From assembly GCF_014205225.1 (NCBI RefSeq), contig NZ_JACHNB010000001.1, forward strand, positions 1,426,001 to 1,490,000: a stretch of DNA of 64,000 nucleotides, given 5' to 3'. A model generated the notes under the pieces. It did no database searches. It was not told the DNA's origin and saw only the letters and a list, made by a program, of their open reading frames with translations. Below, piece after piece: positions 44,886 to 54,503 of this stretch. Each line of letters begins with the position of its first letter. The stretch's first letter is position 1. The stretch comes from Actinoplanes octamycinicus. GTDB lineage: Bacteria; Actinomycetota; Actinomycetes; Mycobacteriales; Micromonosporaceae. Made by a program: the position numbers and the translations under genes.

Positions 44886-45205
44886 TGGTAAACGTCCCCC
44901 CTTGCTTTCACCCCCGGACGTCGGCGCGGCAGCCCATGTCCCCCATTGCCACGCAGACGTCATGCGAGATGTCTCGCCGGACCATCATGCTCTGTAGTTG
45001 GGTGATTACGCAACGTTGTCCCTCAAATACGTATAGCCCGGGAGTTCCGGGCAAAGCGGCCGAGGAACCGTGGCCGATCGGGGGTATCTTTGGTGCAGAT
45101 GTGGGAAATCACCCCGCCGACTCGGGTGACAAGTCACACTCGGAGAGGGCAAGGGCAGCCTTCTCGACGGGCGGTCGCGTGCACGGTTCGCGTATCCTGC
45201 CTCGG
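44886..45205. other. Divergent regulatory gap between whiB4 and ponA2
   Basis: 320 bases without a gene. On the reverse strand TTGCGT and CATGAT are spaced 18 bases apart near 44980-45010 and may form the whiB4 promoter. A small hairpin (GCCCGG-GAGTT-CCGGGC) is at about 45038-45054. The open frame through the gap is an upstream extension of ponA2 without start-site support. Confidence 0.4.
45193..45198 (+). promoter_or_regulatory. Leaderless -10 box of ponA2 (TATCCT)
   Basis: TATCCT ends 7 bases before GTG 45206, and no ribosome site is present. Confidence 0.5.
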
Positions 45206-47620
45206 GTGACCTCCTGGATGCGCAGACGCGATCACAACATATTCACGAACGCGACATCGCTGCTTGTCTGTGGCCTGCTGGCCGGTGTGGTGGTGGCCGC
45301 GGCCGCCTTCCCCGCGGCGGCGATGTCCGGTCTTGCCGCCAAGGCGGGTGGCGAGACGTTCGCGAATCTGCCCAGTGAGCTCAAGGACTTCAGCTCGCCG
45401 CAGCTCACCCGGGTCTACGCCGCTGACGGGCGGACCCCGCTGTCGACGTTCTACGACGAGTTCCGCAGCGATGTCCCGCTCAAGGACATCTCGAAGAACA
45501 TGCAGAACGCGATCATCGCCGCCGAGGACCGCAAGTTCTACGAGCACAACGGCGTCGACCTCAAGGGCGTGGCGCGCGCCTTCGTCAGCAACAACCAGGG
45601 TGGCGCGCAGCAGGGCGCCTCGACCCTGACGATGCAGTACGTGCGGATGTCGCTGGCCTATTCGGCGACCAACCCGCAGGAGGTGATCAACGCCACCAAG
45701 GACACCCCGAAGCGCAAGATCACCGAGATGAAGTACGCGCTGCAGGTCGAGAAGCAGCTCTCCAAGGAGCAGATCCTGGAGCGCTACCTGAACATCGCGC
45801 CCTTCGGCAACCAGGCCTACGGCGTCTACGCGGCCAGCCAGGTCTACTTCAACAAGAAGCCGAAGGACCTGAGCATCGCCGAGGCGGCCATGCTGGCCGG
45901 CATGGTCAAGGCCCCGACCAGCTTCAACCCGACCACCAAGACCGGTCACGAGCAGATCCTGGCCCGGCGCAACAACTACATCGTCCCGGGCATGGTCGCG
46001 ATGAAGGCGATCAGCCAGGCGGACGCCGACAAGGCCGTCAAGGTGGCGATCCCGACCAAGGTGAAGCCGATCGGCAACGGCTGCGTCTCGGTGTCGAAGA
46101 ACAACTGGGGCTTCTTCTGCGACTACTTCTACCGCTGGTGGATGAGCCAGGAGGCGTTCGGCGCGACCACCTATGACCGGGAGCGGCGGCTGAAGAGCGG
46201 CGGCTACAAGGTGATCACCTCCCTGGACCTGGACGGCCAGAAGGCGGCCCGCGCGCGGATTTCCGACAAGGCGTCCGACAACGACCGCAACGCGCTGCTG
46301 CTGGCCGGCATCGAGCCGGGCACCGGCAAGGTGCGGATCCTGGCCGCCAACCGGAAGTACGCGCTGGACGACCCGGACCACCCGACCAACAAGATCTCCT
46401 CGGACCCGAAGAAGGCGAAGAAGAAGATCCGCGGGTCGTACCCGAAGACCACCAACCCGCTGCTCAGCGGTGGTGGCGACATCAAGGGTTACCAGGCCGG
46501 CTCGGTGTTCAAGATGTTCACCATGGTCGCCGCCCTGGAGTCGGGCCTGCCGCTGAGCTTCCCGATCAACACCAAGCCGACGTACCACTCGAAGTACAAG
46601 GCCGGTTACGGTACGCCGTCGTCCTGCCCCGGTTCGGACGACTGGTGCCCGAGCAACGCCAGCAAGAAGGAGGCCGGCGTCTTCAACATGTGGACCGGCT
46701 TCGGCGCCTCGGTGAACACCTACTTCGTCCCGCTCGAGGAGAAGGTCGGCGCGCAGAACGTGGTGGCCGTGGCCAAGCGGTTCGGCGTCCAGTTCCGCGA
46801 GAAGAACGACGCGGACATGGCCAACGACGAGGACCGGGCGGCCGGCTGGGGTGCGTTCACCCTGGGCGTCATGCAGTCCACCCCGCTGGACATGGCGAAC
46901 GCGTACGCGACGCTGGCCGGCGACGGCAAGTACTGCGAGCCGACCCCGATCGAGCAGATCACCACCAAGGACGGCGAGAAGATCGACGTCGGCAAGCCGC
47001 ACTGCATCCAGGCCACCACCAAGGACGTGGCCCGGGCGGCGCTGGACGCGACCCGCTGCCCGGTCGGCGACTCGGCCCAGATGGGCGGCTGCGGCGGCCA
47101 CGCCACCGCGCCGGACACCCGCGGCATCGTCGGTCACCCGGTCTTCGGCAAGACCGGCACCACCGACAACAGCCGGACCGCCTCGCTGATCGTCGGCACC
47201 ACCAAGCTGGTCGTCGCCGGTTACCTGGTGAACCCGGACTGGCAGGACCACAAGGACCAGATGGAGCACTACCCGGTCAACAAGGCGGTCCAGTGGACGC
47301 TGCACGACTACATGAAGGGCAAGCCCAAGGTCCAGTTCAAGACCACGTCGAACGACAAGATCTCGGTCGGTGACCTGCGCAACGTCCCGGACGTGACCTG
47401 CGACTCGCTCTCCGCCGCCCAGGACCGGATCTCCGGCGCCGGCTTCGAGCCGGTGATCGGCGGCAAGGTCGAGTCGGACTGCCCGGAGGGCACCGCCGCC
47501 GGCACCGCGGTGTCCCGCACCGTCAAGGGCGGGGCCGTCGAGATCCAGGTCAGCAGCGGCAAGAAGGAAGCCCAGCCCGGCACGGAGGAGACCAAGAAAC
47601 CCAAGCCGGGCCGACGATAG
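45206..47620 (+). CDS. ponA2: Bifunctional class A penicillin-binding protein with PASTA domain
   Basis: Polymerises and cross-links peptidoglycan. The 804-residue protein has one N-terminal membrane segment (about 18-45). The GT51 glycosyltransferase has AAEDRKFYEH with the catalytic Glu (about 107) and QGASTLTMQ. The transpeptidase has SVFK (about 432-436), the SxN motif SVN and GKTGT (about 648). One PASTA domain (about 715-785) and a Lys/Pro-rich end follow. GTG 45206 is chosen by leaderless spacing over the long frame beginning at 44885. Matches Rv3682 in context. Confidence 0.93.
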   Translation: MTSWMRRRDHNIFTNATSLLVCGLLAGVVVAAAAFPAAAMSGLAAKAGGETFANLPSELKDFSSPQLTRVYAADGRTPLSTFYDEFRSDVPLKDISKNMQNAIIAAEDRKFYEHNGVDLKGVARAFVSNNQGGAQQGASTLTMQYVRMSLAYSATNPQEVINATKDTPKRKITEMKYALQVEKQLSKEQILERYLNIAPFGNQAYGVYAASQVYFNKKPKDLSIAEAAMLAGMVKAPTSFNPTTKTGHEQILARRNNYIVPGMVAMKAISQADADKAVKVAIPTKVKPIGNGCVSVSKNNWGFFCDYFYRWWMSQEAFGATTYDRERRLKSGGYKVITSLDLDGQKAARARISDKASDNDRNALLLAGIEPGTGKVRILAANRKYALDDPDHPTNKISSDPKKAKKKIRGSYPKTTNPLLSGGGDIKGYQAGSVFKMFTMVAALESGLPLSFPINTKPTYHSKYKAGYGTPSSCPGSDDWCPSNASKKEAGVFNMWTGFGASVNTYFVPLEEKVGAQNVVAVAKRFGVQFREKNDADMANDEDRAAGWGAFTLGVMQSTPLDMANAYATLAGDGKYCEPTPIEQITTKDGEKIDVGKPHCIQATTKDVARAALDATRCPVGDSAQMGGCGGHATAPDTRGIVGHPVFGKTGTTDNSRTASLIVGTTKLVVAGYLVNPDWQDHKDQMEHYPVNKAVQWTLHDYMKGKPKVQFKTTSNDKISVGDLRNVPDVTCDSLSAAQDRISGAGFEPVIGGKVESDCPEGTAAGTAVSRTVKGGAVEIQVSSGKKEAQPGTEETKKPKPGRR

Positions 47621-47633
47621 TCAGCCACGACGG

Positions 47634-47665
47634 AACGGGCGGGAGAGCATGCTCTCCCGCCCGTT
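47634..47665. terminator. Perfect 32-base palindrome terminator
   Basis: 47634-47649 and 47650-47665 are exact reverse complements; allowing for a minimal loop, about 13 bp pair. A TTT run follows on the forward side. It separates convergent ponA2 and the YqeY-like gene. Confidence 0.85.
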
Positions 47666-47691
47666 TCGCGTATCCGTCCGGAACGCCGGCC

Positions 47692-48144
47692 TCAGCCGAG
47701 CCGGCGCCGCACCTCGGCCGCCACCCGGCCGCCCTCGGCCCGGCCCGCGACCGCGGCCTGGGCCGCCTTCATCGCCGGGCCCATCTGCGCCTTGCCGGTG
47801 AACCCGCCGGCCGCCAGCGCCTGCCCGACGATCTCGGCGATCTCCGCGTCGGTGAGCTGTTTCGGCAGGTAACGGTCGAGGACCTCGCCCTCGGCCGTCT
47901 CCTTCGCCGCCTGGTCGGCCCGGCCGGCGCCGGCGAACGCGGTGGCCGCCTCGCGACGCTTCTTCGCCTCCTTGGTCAGCACCGCCAGCACCTCGTCGTC
48001 GGAGAGCTCGCGGGCCTCGTCACCGGCCACCTCGGCGGTCCGCACCGCGGACAGCGCCATCCGCAGGGTGGAGGTGGTCAGCTCGTCCCGGGACTTCATC
48101 GCGGCGTGCAGGTCATCGTTCAGGCGGTCTTTCAGCGTTCCCAT
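47692..48144 (-). CDS. GatB/YqeY domain protein
   Basis: The 150-residue protein starts MGTLKDRLNDDLHAAMKSRD and consists wholly of the YqeY domain (EAKKRREAATAF, LPKQLTDAEI, MGPAMKAA), the tRNA-binding tail module of GatB found alone. Its role is unproven; an association with tRNA amidation is inferred from the domain. ATG 48144 is preceded at 8 bases by TAGTTT. The gene is divergent from the metallophosphoesterase with only 25 bases between start codons. Confidence 0.9.
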   Translation of the reverse strand: MGTLKDRLNDDLHAAMKSRDELTTSTLRMALSAVRTAEVAGDEARELSDDEVLAVLTKEAKKRREAATAFAGAGRADQAAKETAEGEVLDRYLPKQLTDAEIAEIVGQALAAGGFTGKAQMGPAMKAAQAAVAGRAEGGRVAAEVRRRLG

Positions 48145-48152
48145 GGACGGAG

Positions 48153-48162
48153 AAACTACCCT
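48153..48162. promoter_or_regulatory. Overlapping divergent -10 boxes
   Basis: Forward TACCCT (48157-48162) ends 7 bases before ATG 48170. Reverse TAGTTT (48158-48153) ends 8 bases before ATG 48144. The two boxes share two bases, so polymerase cannot occupy both at once and the two genes should be mutually exclusive in firing. Confidence 0.5.
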
Positions 48163-48169
48163 TGCCGTC

Positions 48170-49063
48170 ATGCGTAAGCGCTCCCTTATTTCCGCCGCCG
48201 CCGCGCTGGCCGCCGTCGGCGGCGCGACGTTCGCCTATGCCTCGCTCATCGAGCGGAACCTGTTCACCCTCCGCCGCTTCGACGTGCCGGTGCTGGACCC
48301 GGACGCGGAACCGCTGCGCATCCTGCATCTGTCCGATCTGCACATGATGCCGGACCAGCGGCGCAAGCAGGACTGGGTGGCCGGGCTGATCGGCACCGAC
48401 CCGGACCTGGTGATCGTCACCGGGGACAACATGGCCTCGCCGCACGCGATCCCGGGCGTCCTGCGCGCCCTGGAGCCGCTGCTCGACCTGCCCGGCGCGT
48501 TCGTCTTCGGCTCCAACGACTACCGCGGCCCGGTCTGGAAGAACCCGCTGCAGTACCTGATGCCCGACCGGGAGTACGTGCAGGGCGTCGATCTGCCCGC
48601 CGACGACCTGCGGGCCGCGTTCACCGACGCCGGCTGGGCCGACCTGAACAACGCCCGGACCGTCCTCAAAGCCGGCGGCCGTTCGATCGAGCTGGCCGGG
48701 GTGGACGACCCGCACGTCGAGCGGGACGACTACGCCGCGGTGGCCGGGCCGATCAGCCCGGGTGCCGACCTGCACCTCGGGGTCACCCACACGCCGGCCT
48801 CCCGGGTGCTGGACGCGATGGCGGCGGACGGCTTCGAGCTGCTGCTGGCCGGGCACACGCACGGCGGGCAGGTGTGCGTGCCCGGTTACGGCGCGCTGAC
48901 CACCAACTGCGACCTGCCCACCCGGATGGCGAAGGGGCTGCACCGGTGGCCGGGCTCGGACGCCTGGCTGCACGTCTCGGCCGGGATGGGCACCCACCCG
49001 ACGGCGCCGATCCGCTTCGCCTGCCGGCCGGAGGCGTCGGTGCTGACCCTGATCCCGCGCTGA
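48170..49063 (+). CDS. Metallophosphoesterase, membrane-anchored
   Basis: The 297-residue protein has an N-terminal anchor (about 5-25) and a calcineurin-like domain with LHLSDLHM, VTGDNMA, GSNDYRG (in place of GNHD), GVTHTP and LAGHTHGGQ. The H to D/Y change in the GNHD-type motif (GSNDY) is shared by this actinobacterial group. Equivalent to Rv3683. The substrate is unknown; membrane relatives act on lipid or nucleotide phosphodiesters. ATG 48170 is leaderless by promoter spacing. Confidence 0.9.
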   Translation: MRKRSLISAAAALAAVGGATFAYASLIERNLFTLRRFDVPVLDPDAEPLRILHLSDLHMMPDQRRKQDWVAGLIGTDPDLVIVTGDNMASPHAIPGVLRALEPLLDLPGAFVFGSNDYRGPVWKNPLQYLMPDREYVQGVDLPADDLRAAFTDAGWADLNNARTVLKAGGRSIELAGVDDPHVERDDYAAVAGPISPGADLHLGVTHTPASRVLDAMAADGFELLLAGHTHGGQVCVPGYGALTTNCDLPTRMAKGLHRWPGSDAWLHVSAGMGTHPTAPIRFACRPEASVLTLIPR

Positions 49064-49143
49064 CCCACTTTCGTCCATCCCAGCGCTGAGCTGGGGAAAC
49101 GCTGCGAGGGGAGCCCGGATTTCGGGCCTGCGCGACGGTCCGC

Positions 49144-49149
49144 TAGTAT
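49144..49149 (+). promoter_or_regulatory. -10 box of the tRNA gene (TAGTAT)
   Basis: TAGTAT lies 14 bases upstream of the mature tRNA 5' end, as expected for a short 5' leader. Confidence 0.5.
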
Positions 49150-49163
49150 TCTTCTCGCAGCAA

Positions 49164-49240
49164 CGGGGTGTGGCGCAGTTTGGTAGCGCGCTACGTTCGG
49201 GACGTAGAGGCCGTGGGTTCAAATCCCGCCACCCCGACCA
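49164..49240 (+). tRNA. tRNA-Pro (CGG)
   Basis: 77 bases folding into a full cloverleaf: acceptor CGGGGTG/CACCCCG, D-arm GCGC...GCGC, anticodon stem CTACG/CGTAG with loop TTCGGGA (anticodon CGG), and T-arm with GGTTCAAATCC. The 3' CCA is encoded. It reads proline codon CCG, abundant in this genome. Confidence 0.97.
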
Positions 49241-49246
49241 GTTGCC

Positions 49247-49284
49247 GACAGGCCCGGTCTCCGGAAACGGATACCGGGCCTGTC
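49247..49284 (+). terminator. Terminator after tRNA-Pro
   Basis: A 12-bp perfect stem (49247-49258 with 49273-49284) with a 14-base loop, 7 bases after the tRNA. Confidence 0.7.
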
Positions 49285-49296
49285 GCATGTGCGCCC

Positions 49297-49302
49297 TATA
49301 GT
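49297..49302 (+). promoter_or_regulatory. Leaderless -10 box (TATAGT)
   Basis: TATAGT ends 7 bases before GTG 49310, the best -10 consensus in this part of the window. Confidence 0.55.
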
Positions 49303-49309
49303 TCCGCCG

Positions 49310-49744
49310 GTGACCTTCTTCATCGACGAGAGCACCCGGGAGAACCGCAAGTTCTTCTGCGACTGCTGCGGCACCGTCGCCGACCGGACGTGGGCCCATC
49401 TCAACGAGGGCGAGGCGACCGTGGCGGTCTACTTCGCCAGCTGCTACCACCACACCAACGGCGTGCACGAGACGTGGATCGACGCGATCCTCGGGACCTG
49501 GGGTGACGGGCCGACGGACGATCATGTGACGTTCGGCTGCCGGGTCGGGCCGACCGCTGTCTCCCCGATGCCGGGGGCCACGCTGGTGGACGGGGGTTCG
49601 GTCGCGCCGGACAGTTCGATCTTCGGGCAGAAACTGAGCCGCGCGGAGGGCTTGGCGCATCCGCGGCTTCCGGAGTTCTGGCGGATGGTCGACACGATCC
49701 TGGAGAGGGACGGCTTGGTGCGGACGCACCTTTACGGGCGCTGA
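49310..49744 (+). CDS. Hypothetical protein with N-terminal Cys pair
   Basis: GTG 49310 is set by the TATAGT box at 7 bases; the frame to 49289 is longer but unsupported. The 144-residue product starts TFFIDESTRENRKFFCDCCG, and CDCC could bind zinc. It is soluble, acidic and compact (YFASCYHHTNGVHETWID, then a LVDGGSVAPDSSIFGQKL segment). I do not recognise a named family; such proteins are common in actinobacteria next to tRNA genes without known role. Confidence 0.7.
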   Translation: MTFFIDESTRENRKFFCDCCGTVADRTWAHLNEGEATVAVYFASCYHHTNGVHETWIDAILGTWGDGPTDDHVTFGCRVGPTAVSPMPGATLVDGGSVAPDSSIFGQKLSRAEGLAHPRLPEFWRMVDTILERDGLVRTHLYGR

Positions 49745-49754
49745 GGATCTCCTC

Positions 49755-49860
49755 CCGGCCACCGGCTCCTTGCGGCCACCGGCTCCTCTCGGCCGCTGGC
49801 TCCTTGCGGCCACCGGCTCCTCCCGACCGCTGGCTCCTTGCGGCCACCGGCTCCTTGCGG
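49755..49860. repeat. 17-bp tandem repeat, 6 units
   Basis: GGCTCC recurs at 49764, 49781, 49798, 49815, 49832 and 49849, an exact 17-base period. Located directly after the stop of the 49310 gene in a convergent gap. Confidence 0.85.
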
Positions 49861-49980
49861 CCAATGAAAGATCAGGAAGGCTGATTCCGGCCGCTGAGCG
49901 GGCGCAGGAGACGTCTGCCGGGCCCGGCGGGCACCCGAGGGTGGGGCGGCGAAGCGAAGCGGGACTCAGGCGAAATTCAG

Positions 49981-50105
49981 ACGGCGGACCACGAGCGGCC
50001 GTAGCGCGACTTGAAACGGCGGACCGCGGGCGGCCGTGGCGCGATTTCAAACGGCGGACCGCGGGCGGTCGTGGCGCAGGATCAGACGGCGAACTGCGGG
50101 CGGAC
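49981..50105. repeat. 35-bp tandem repeat whose last unit is the 3' end of a gene
   Basis: ACGGCGGACC/ACGGCGAACT recurs at 49981, 50016, 50051 and 50086, a 35-base period. The last unit contains the C-terminal codons and stop of the reverse gene ending at 50082, so the array looks like serial duplication of that gene end. Between 49861 and 49980 I see nothing. Confidence 0.8.
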
Positions 50106-50378
50106 CGGGACGCCGGCCACCGCCGGCCCCACCGGGCGGGGCGCCATCTGCTGCGGCACGCAGTAGGGCCCCAGCATCGTCTCCACCACCGGCGCGATCG
50201 TCTGCCGCTCGCCGAGCTGCATCAACCGGGTGGCCCGGGCCAGCGACCCGGTCTCGCCGTCGCGAAAGCCTTCGCGGTATCCGCGCTCGTACCGTTCCCC
50301 ACGGCCGAAGGCCCGGCCGAGCGCGAAACACGTCGATCCGGCCAGGGCGAGCAGGAAGAGCATGGCGAAGGGTGTCAC
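50082..50378 (-). CDS. Small single-pass membrane protein
   Basis: GTG 50378 is chosen because GGAAGGA lies 8 bases upstream; GTG 50399 is the alternative. The 98-residue product has one membrane segment (about 3-22) followed by a basic/Gly-rich stretch (GRAFGRGERYERGYREGFRDGE) and a Pro/Val-rich tail. The Tyr/Arg/Gly repeats resemble a short nucleic-acid- or membrane-surface-binding stretch, but no family is recognised. Confidence 0.6.
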   Translation of the reverse strand: MTPFAMLFLLALAGSTCFALGRAFGRGERYERGYREGFRDGETGSLARATRLMQLGERQTIAPVVETMLGPYCVPQQMAPRPVGPAVAGVPVRPQFAV

Positions 50379-50572
50379 AGCGATGTTCCTTCCGGGCACA
50401 AGCCGCTAATTAGGCGAAAACTACCCCAAACAGACATAGAATGCCGTATTGCGGAGATCAAGTACGCCAACGGGTGACGATCACGTAGCCGCGCGTCGCG
50501 GCATCGAGCAATCCGGACGAGAGCCGGGGTGCCCGCACGCGCCCGGACCGCCGCCTGACAAGCTGGGACCTT

Positions 50573-51103
50573 GTGACTGACTCCAGCGACCTCGCCCGCC
50601 AGGTGCGCACCGTGAGCCGCCTGACCGGCGAATTCACCCTGCGTTCCGGCCGTATCGCCAACGAATACTTCGACAAGTACCAGTTCGAGGCCGACCCGGT
50701 CCTGCTCGACCAGCTCGCCGAGCGGCTCGCCGTGCTGATCCCGGAGGGCACCGAGGTGCTGGCCGGCCTCGAGATGGGCGGCATCGCCGTGGTCACCGCG
50801 CTGGCCCGGCACGCCGGCCTGCCCACCGCCTTCGTCCGCAAGGAGGCGAAGAAGTACGGCACCGCCCGCCTCGCCGAGGGCGCCGAGGTGGCCGGCCGCC
50901 GCGTGCTGGTCGTCGAGGACGTGGTCACCTCCGGCGGCCAGGTGGTCATCTCCACCGGCGAGCTGCGCAAACTCGGCGCGCACGTGGACCACGCGCTCTG
51001 CGTGATCGACCGCCAGGAGGGCGGCACCCAGGCCCTCGCCGACGCCGGCATCACCCTGCGCGCCCTGCTCACCAGGGCGGATCTGGACGCAGCCGCCTCC
51101 TGA
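50573..51103 (+). CDS. pyrE: Orotate phosphoribosyltransferase
   Basis: Makes OMP from orotate and PRPP in pyrimidine synthesis. The 176-residue enzyme has FTLRSGRIANEYFDKY, GLEMGGIAV, VRKEAKKYGT and the PRPP loop VLVVEDVVTSGGQ. GTG 50573 gives the normal length. No other pyr gene is adjacent. A strong hairpin follows. Confidence 0.96.
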   Translation: MTDSSDLARQVRTVSRLTGEFTLRSGRIANEYFDKYQFEADPVLLDQLAERLAVLIPEGTEVLAGLEMGGIAVVTALARHAGLPTAFVRKEAKKYGTARLAEGAEVAGRRVLVVEDVVTSGGQVVISTGELRKLGAHVDHALCVIDRQEGGTQALADAGITLRALLTRADLDAAAS

Positions 51104-51110
51104 CGCCATC

Positions 51111-51149
51111 CCGGCGTGGCGAGCGCTCCACAAACGCTCGCCACGCCGG
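51111..51149. terminator. Bidirectional terminator after pyrE
   Basis: Perfect 15-bp stem (51111-51125 with 51135-51149) and 9-base loop, between convergent pyrE and the reverse gene ending at 51157. Confidence 0.85.
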
Positions 51150-51156
51150 ACCCCGG

Positions 51157-51879
51157 TCAGGGCAGGGCGGCGCGCAGCACGTGGATCGCGCGGGCGAGCG
51201 TCTCCCGCAGCACGGCCAGCTCGCGGGCTGTCCACACCGGCTGATACTCCTCCAGCCCGAACAGCCACGGCGCCTGGTTCGCCATCAACTTGTCGTAGCA
51301 GGTGTCCCGCAGCCCGCCCCGCTCGACGAACCGCTGCCCGGTGGACCGGGCCACGTCGATGCCGATGGTCCACAGGTTGAGCGCACTCTCGGCCGGAACG
51401 GCGAGGCGCTTGCCGCGTACCCAATCCTGAGCCGGCCCCAGATCAGCCGCGACCGGGCCGTCGTCGTCCGCTTCGGAGTCCGGCCCGCACCCGCCCTCGC
51501 CGCAGCCACACCCAGCGCCGTCGGCGGCACAGGCGGCGTCGGGCGCACAGACGCCCGGCCCGGAGGCCGGCGCGGAGGCGGACGTAGCGGACACGAGCTC
51601 GGAGACAACCGACGCCGGCGCAAGCGCGGGCGTGGAGGTGGCCGGCGGGACGGCCTTGAGGGACAGGACCGGGAAGGTCGCCTGGCAGGCGGCGGCCGAC
51701 TCGAAGGTCAGCACGCGGCCGGCGCGGATCGCGACGCGGTCCTCGCCGTCCAGGTCCGGGCCCCACCAGAGCCAGCGCTCGACGCCGTCGAAGACGATGC
51801 CCGCGGGCTCACCGAACAGCGGCCCGGAGTCGAAGCGGGGCGACACGGTGCGGCCCGGTCCGATCAGCGTGGCGGTCAA
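51157..51879 (-). CDS. Hypothetical protein with Cys-rich low-complexity insert
   Basis: TTG 51879 is preceded at 5 bases by AGGAGG, so a TTG start is inferred. The 240-residue product has two conserved-looking ends (1-75 with RWLWWGPDLDGEDRVAIRAG, and 150-240 with LNLWTIGIDVARSTGQ and DTCYDKL) joined by an Ala/Ser/Cys-rich stretch with CGCGEGGCG. The ends resemble a small immunity- or binding-type fold; no family is recognised. It runs in the same direction as asd but 140 bases downstream of it. Confidence 0.65.
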   Translation of the reverse strand: MTATLIGPGRTVSPRFDSGPLFGEPAGIVFDGVERWLWWGPDLDGEDRVAIRAGRVLTFESAAACQATFPVLSLKAVPPATSTPALAPASVVSELVSATSASAPASGPGVCAPDAACAADGAGCGCGEGGCGPDSEADDDGPVAADLGPAQDWVRGKRLAVPAESALNLWTIGIDVARSTGQRFVERGGLRDTCYDKLMANQAPWLFGLEEYQPVWTARELAVLRETLARAIHVLRAALP

Positions 51880-52015
51880 GGGGGCCTCCTGGTGGCACGA
51901 AAAGCAGCGAGAACGAGGAACAGCGAGTAAATAGCGGGCCGGACAACCGCCGGAACGACAACAGCGGGCCGAGGAACAGCGGGAGGAGCGCCGCGCGGTC
52001 AGGGAGCGGGGACGG

Positions 52016-53071
52016 TCACTTGCTGAGCTCCGCGGCGAGCAGTTCGGCGGTCTGGACCGTGTTCAGGGCGGCACCCTTGCGCATGTTGTCGCCGGTCACG
52101 AAGAAATCCAGGGCGCGCGGGTCGTCCATGGCGCGGCGGATCCGGCCGACCCAGGACGGGTCGGTGCCGACCGCGTCGATCGGCATCGGGAACTCGCCGG
52201 CGTCCGGGTCGTCGACCAGGATCACGCCGGGTGCGTTGCGCAGCACCTGACGGGCGCCGTCCGCGGTCACCTCGGCGCCGAAGACCGCGTGCACGGCGAC
52301 CGAGTGGCCGGTCACCACCGGGACGCGGACGCAGGTCGCGGAGACCTTGAGGGCCGGCAGGCCGAGGATCTTGCGGCTCTCGTTGCGGAGTTTCAGCTCC
52401 TCGGAGGACCAGCCGAGCGGGCCGGCCACCCCGGACCAGGGCACCACGTTGAGCGCCAGCGGGGCCGGGAACGGGCCGAGGTCGTCGCCGACCGCCTGCC
52501 GCACGTTGCCCGGGCGGGAGCCGAGCAGCCGGTCGCCGGCCACCTTGGTGAGCTGGTCGTGCAGGGTGTCCACGCCGACCTGGCCGACCCCGGAGGCGGC
52601 CTGGTAGGAGGCCAGGACCAGCTCACGGAGGCCGTACTCGTAGTGCAGCGGGGCGACCGCCATGATCATCGCGGCGACCGTGCAGTTGGCGCTGGACACG
52701 ATGCCACGCGGGCGGTGGCCGAGCACCTCGTCGTTGACCTCGGGCACCACCAGCGGGACGTCCGGCTCCATCCGGAAGACCGCGGAGTTGTCGACGACGA
52801 TCGCGCCCCGGGACACCGCGATCGGCGCCCAGTGCGCCGCCACGTCGTCGGGGACGTCGAACATCGCCACGTGCACGCCGTCGAACGCCTCGGCGGTCAG
52901 GTCCCGGACCGGCAGCGTCTCACCGCGGCAGACCAGCGATTTGCCCGCCGAGCGGGACGAGGCGATCAACCGGATCTCGCCCCAGACGTCACGCCGGGAC
53001 GAGAGCAGGTCGAGCATGACGGTCCCGACGGAACCGGTGGCCCCGACGACGGCGAGGGTGGGCCGCGCCAT
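52016..53071 (-). CDS. asd: Aspartate-semialdehyde dehydrogenase
   Basis: Reduces aspartyl phosphate to the semialdehyde, the branch point to lysine/diaminopimelate, threonine and methionine. The 351-residue enzyme has the NADP motif VVGATGSVG, active-site Cys in SSANCTVAA (about 133) and the substrate His/Arg segment CVRVPVVTGHS. It follows ask by 8 bases in the same operon, as Rv3708c follows Rv3709c. Confidence 0.96.
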   Translation of the reverse strand: MARPTLAVVGATGSVGTVMLDLLSSRRDVWGEIRLIASSRSAGKSLVCRGETLPVRDLTAEAFDGVHVAMFDVPDDVAAHWAPIAVSRGAIVVDNSAVFRMEPDVPLVVPEVNDEVLGHRPRGIVSSANCTVAAMIMAVAPLHYEYGLRELVLASYQAASGVGQVGVDTLHDQLTKVAGDRLLGSRPGNVRQAVGDDLGPFPAPLALNVVPWSGVAGPLGWSSEELKLRNESRKILGLPALKVSATCVRVPVVTGHSVAVHAVFGAEVTADGARQVLRNAPGVILVDDPDAGEFPMPIDAVGTDPSWVGRIRRAMDDPRALDFFVTGDNMRKGAALNTVQTAELLAAELSK

Positions 53072-53079
53072 CGGACGGC

Positions 53080-54345
<1,266 letters not shown>

Positions 54346-54503
54346 GGCCAACCAATCCTCTCAGGGCAATCGCCACCACCCTAGCCGCGCGGGGCGGCGG
54401 CCTCGACAGACGATCCCAGAATCCGGCCGTTCCGGCGCGACACGCCGGGCCGCTGCGACCGGCGTGTCGCCTGCGGCGGGCGGTATGGGGCGAGAATGAC
54501 GCC

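Noticed and set aside
44885..45205. N-terminal extension of PonA2 from 44885
   Set aside because: Low-quality sequence over a divergent promoter region; a TATCCT box stands 7 bases before GTG 45206.
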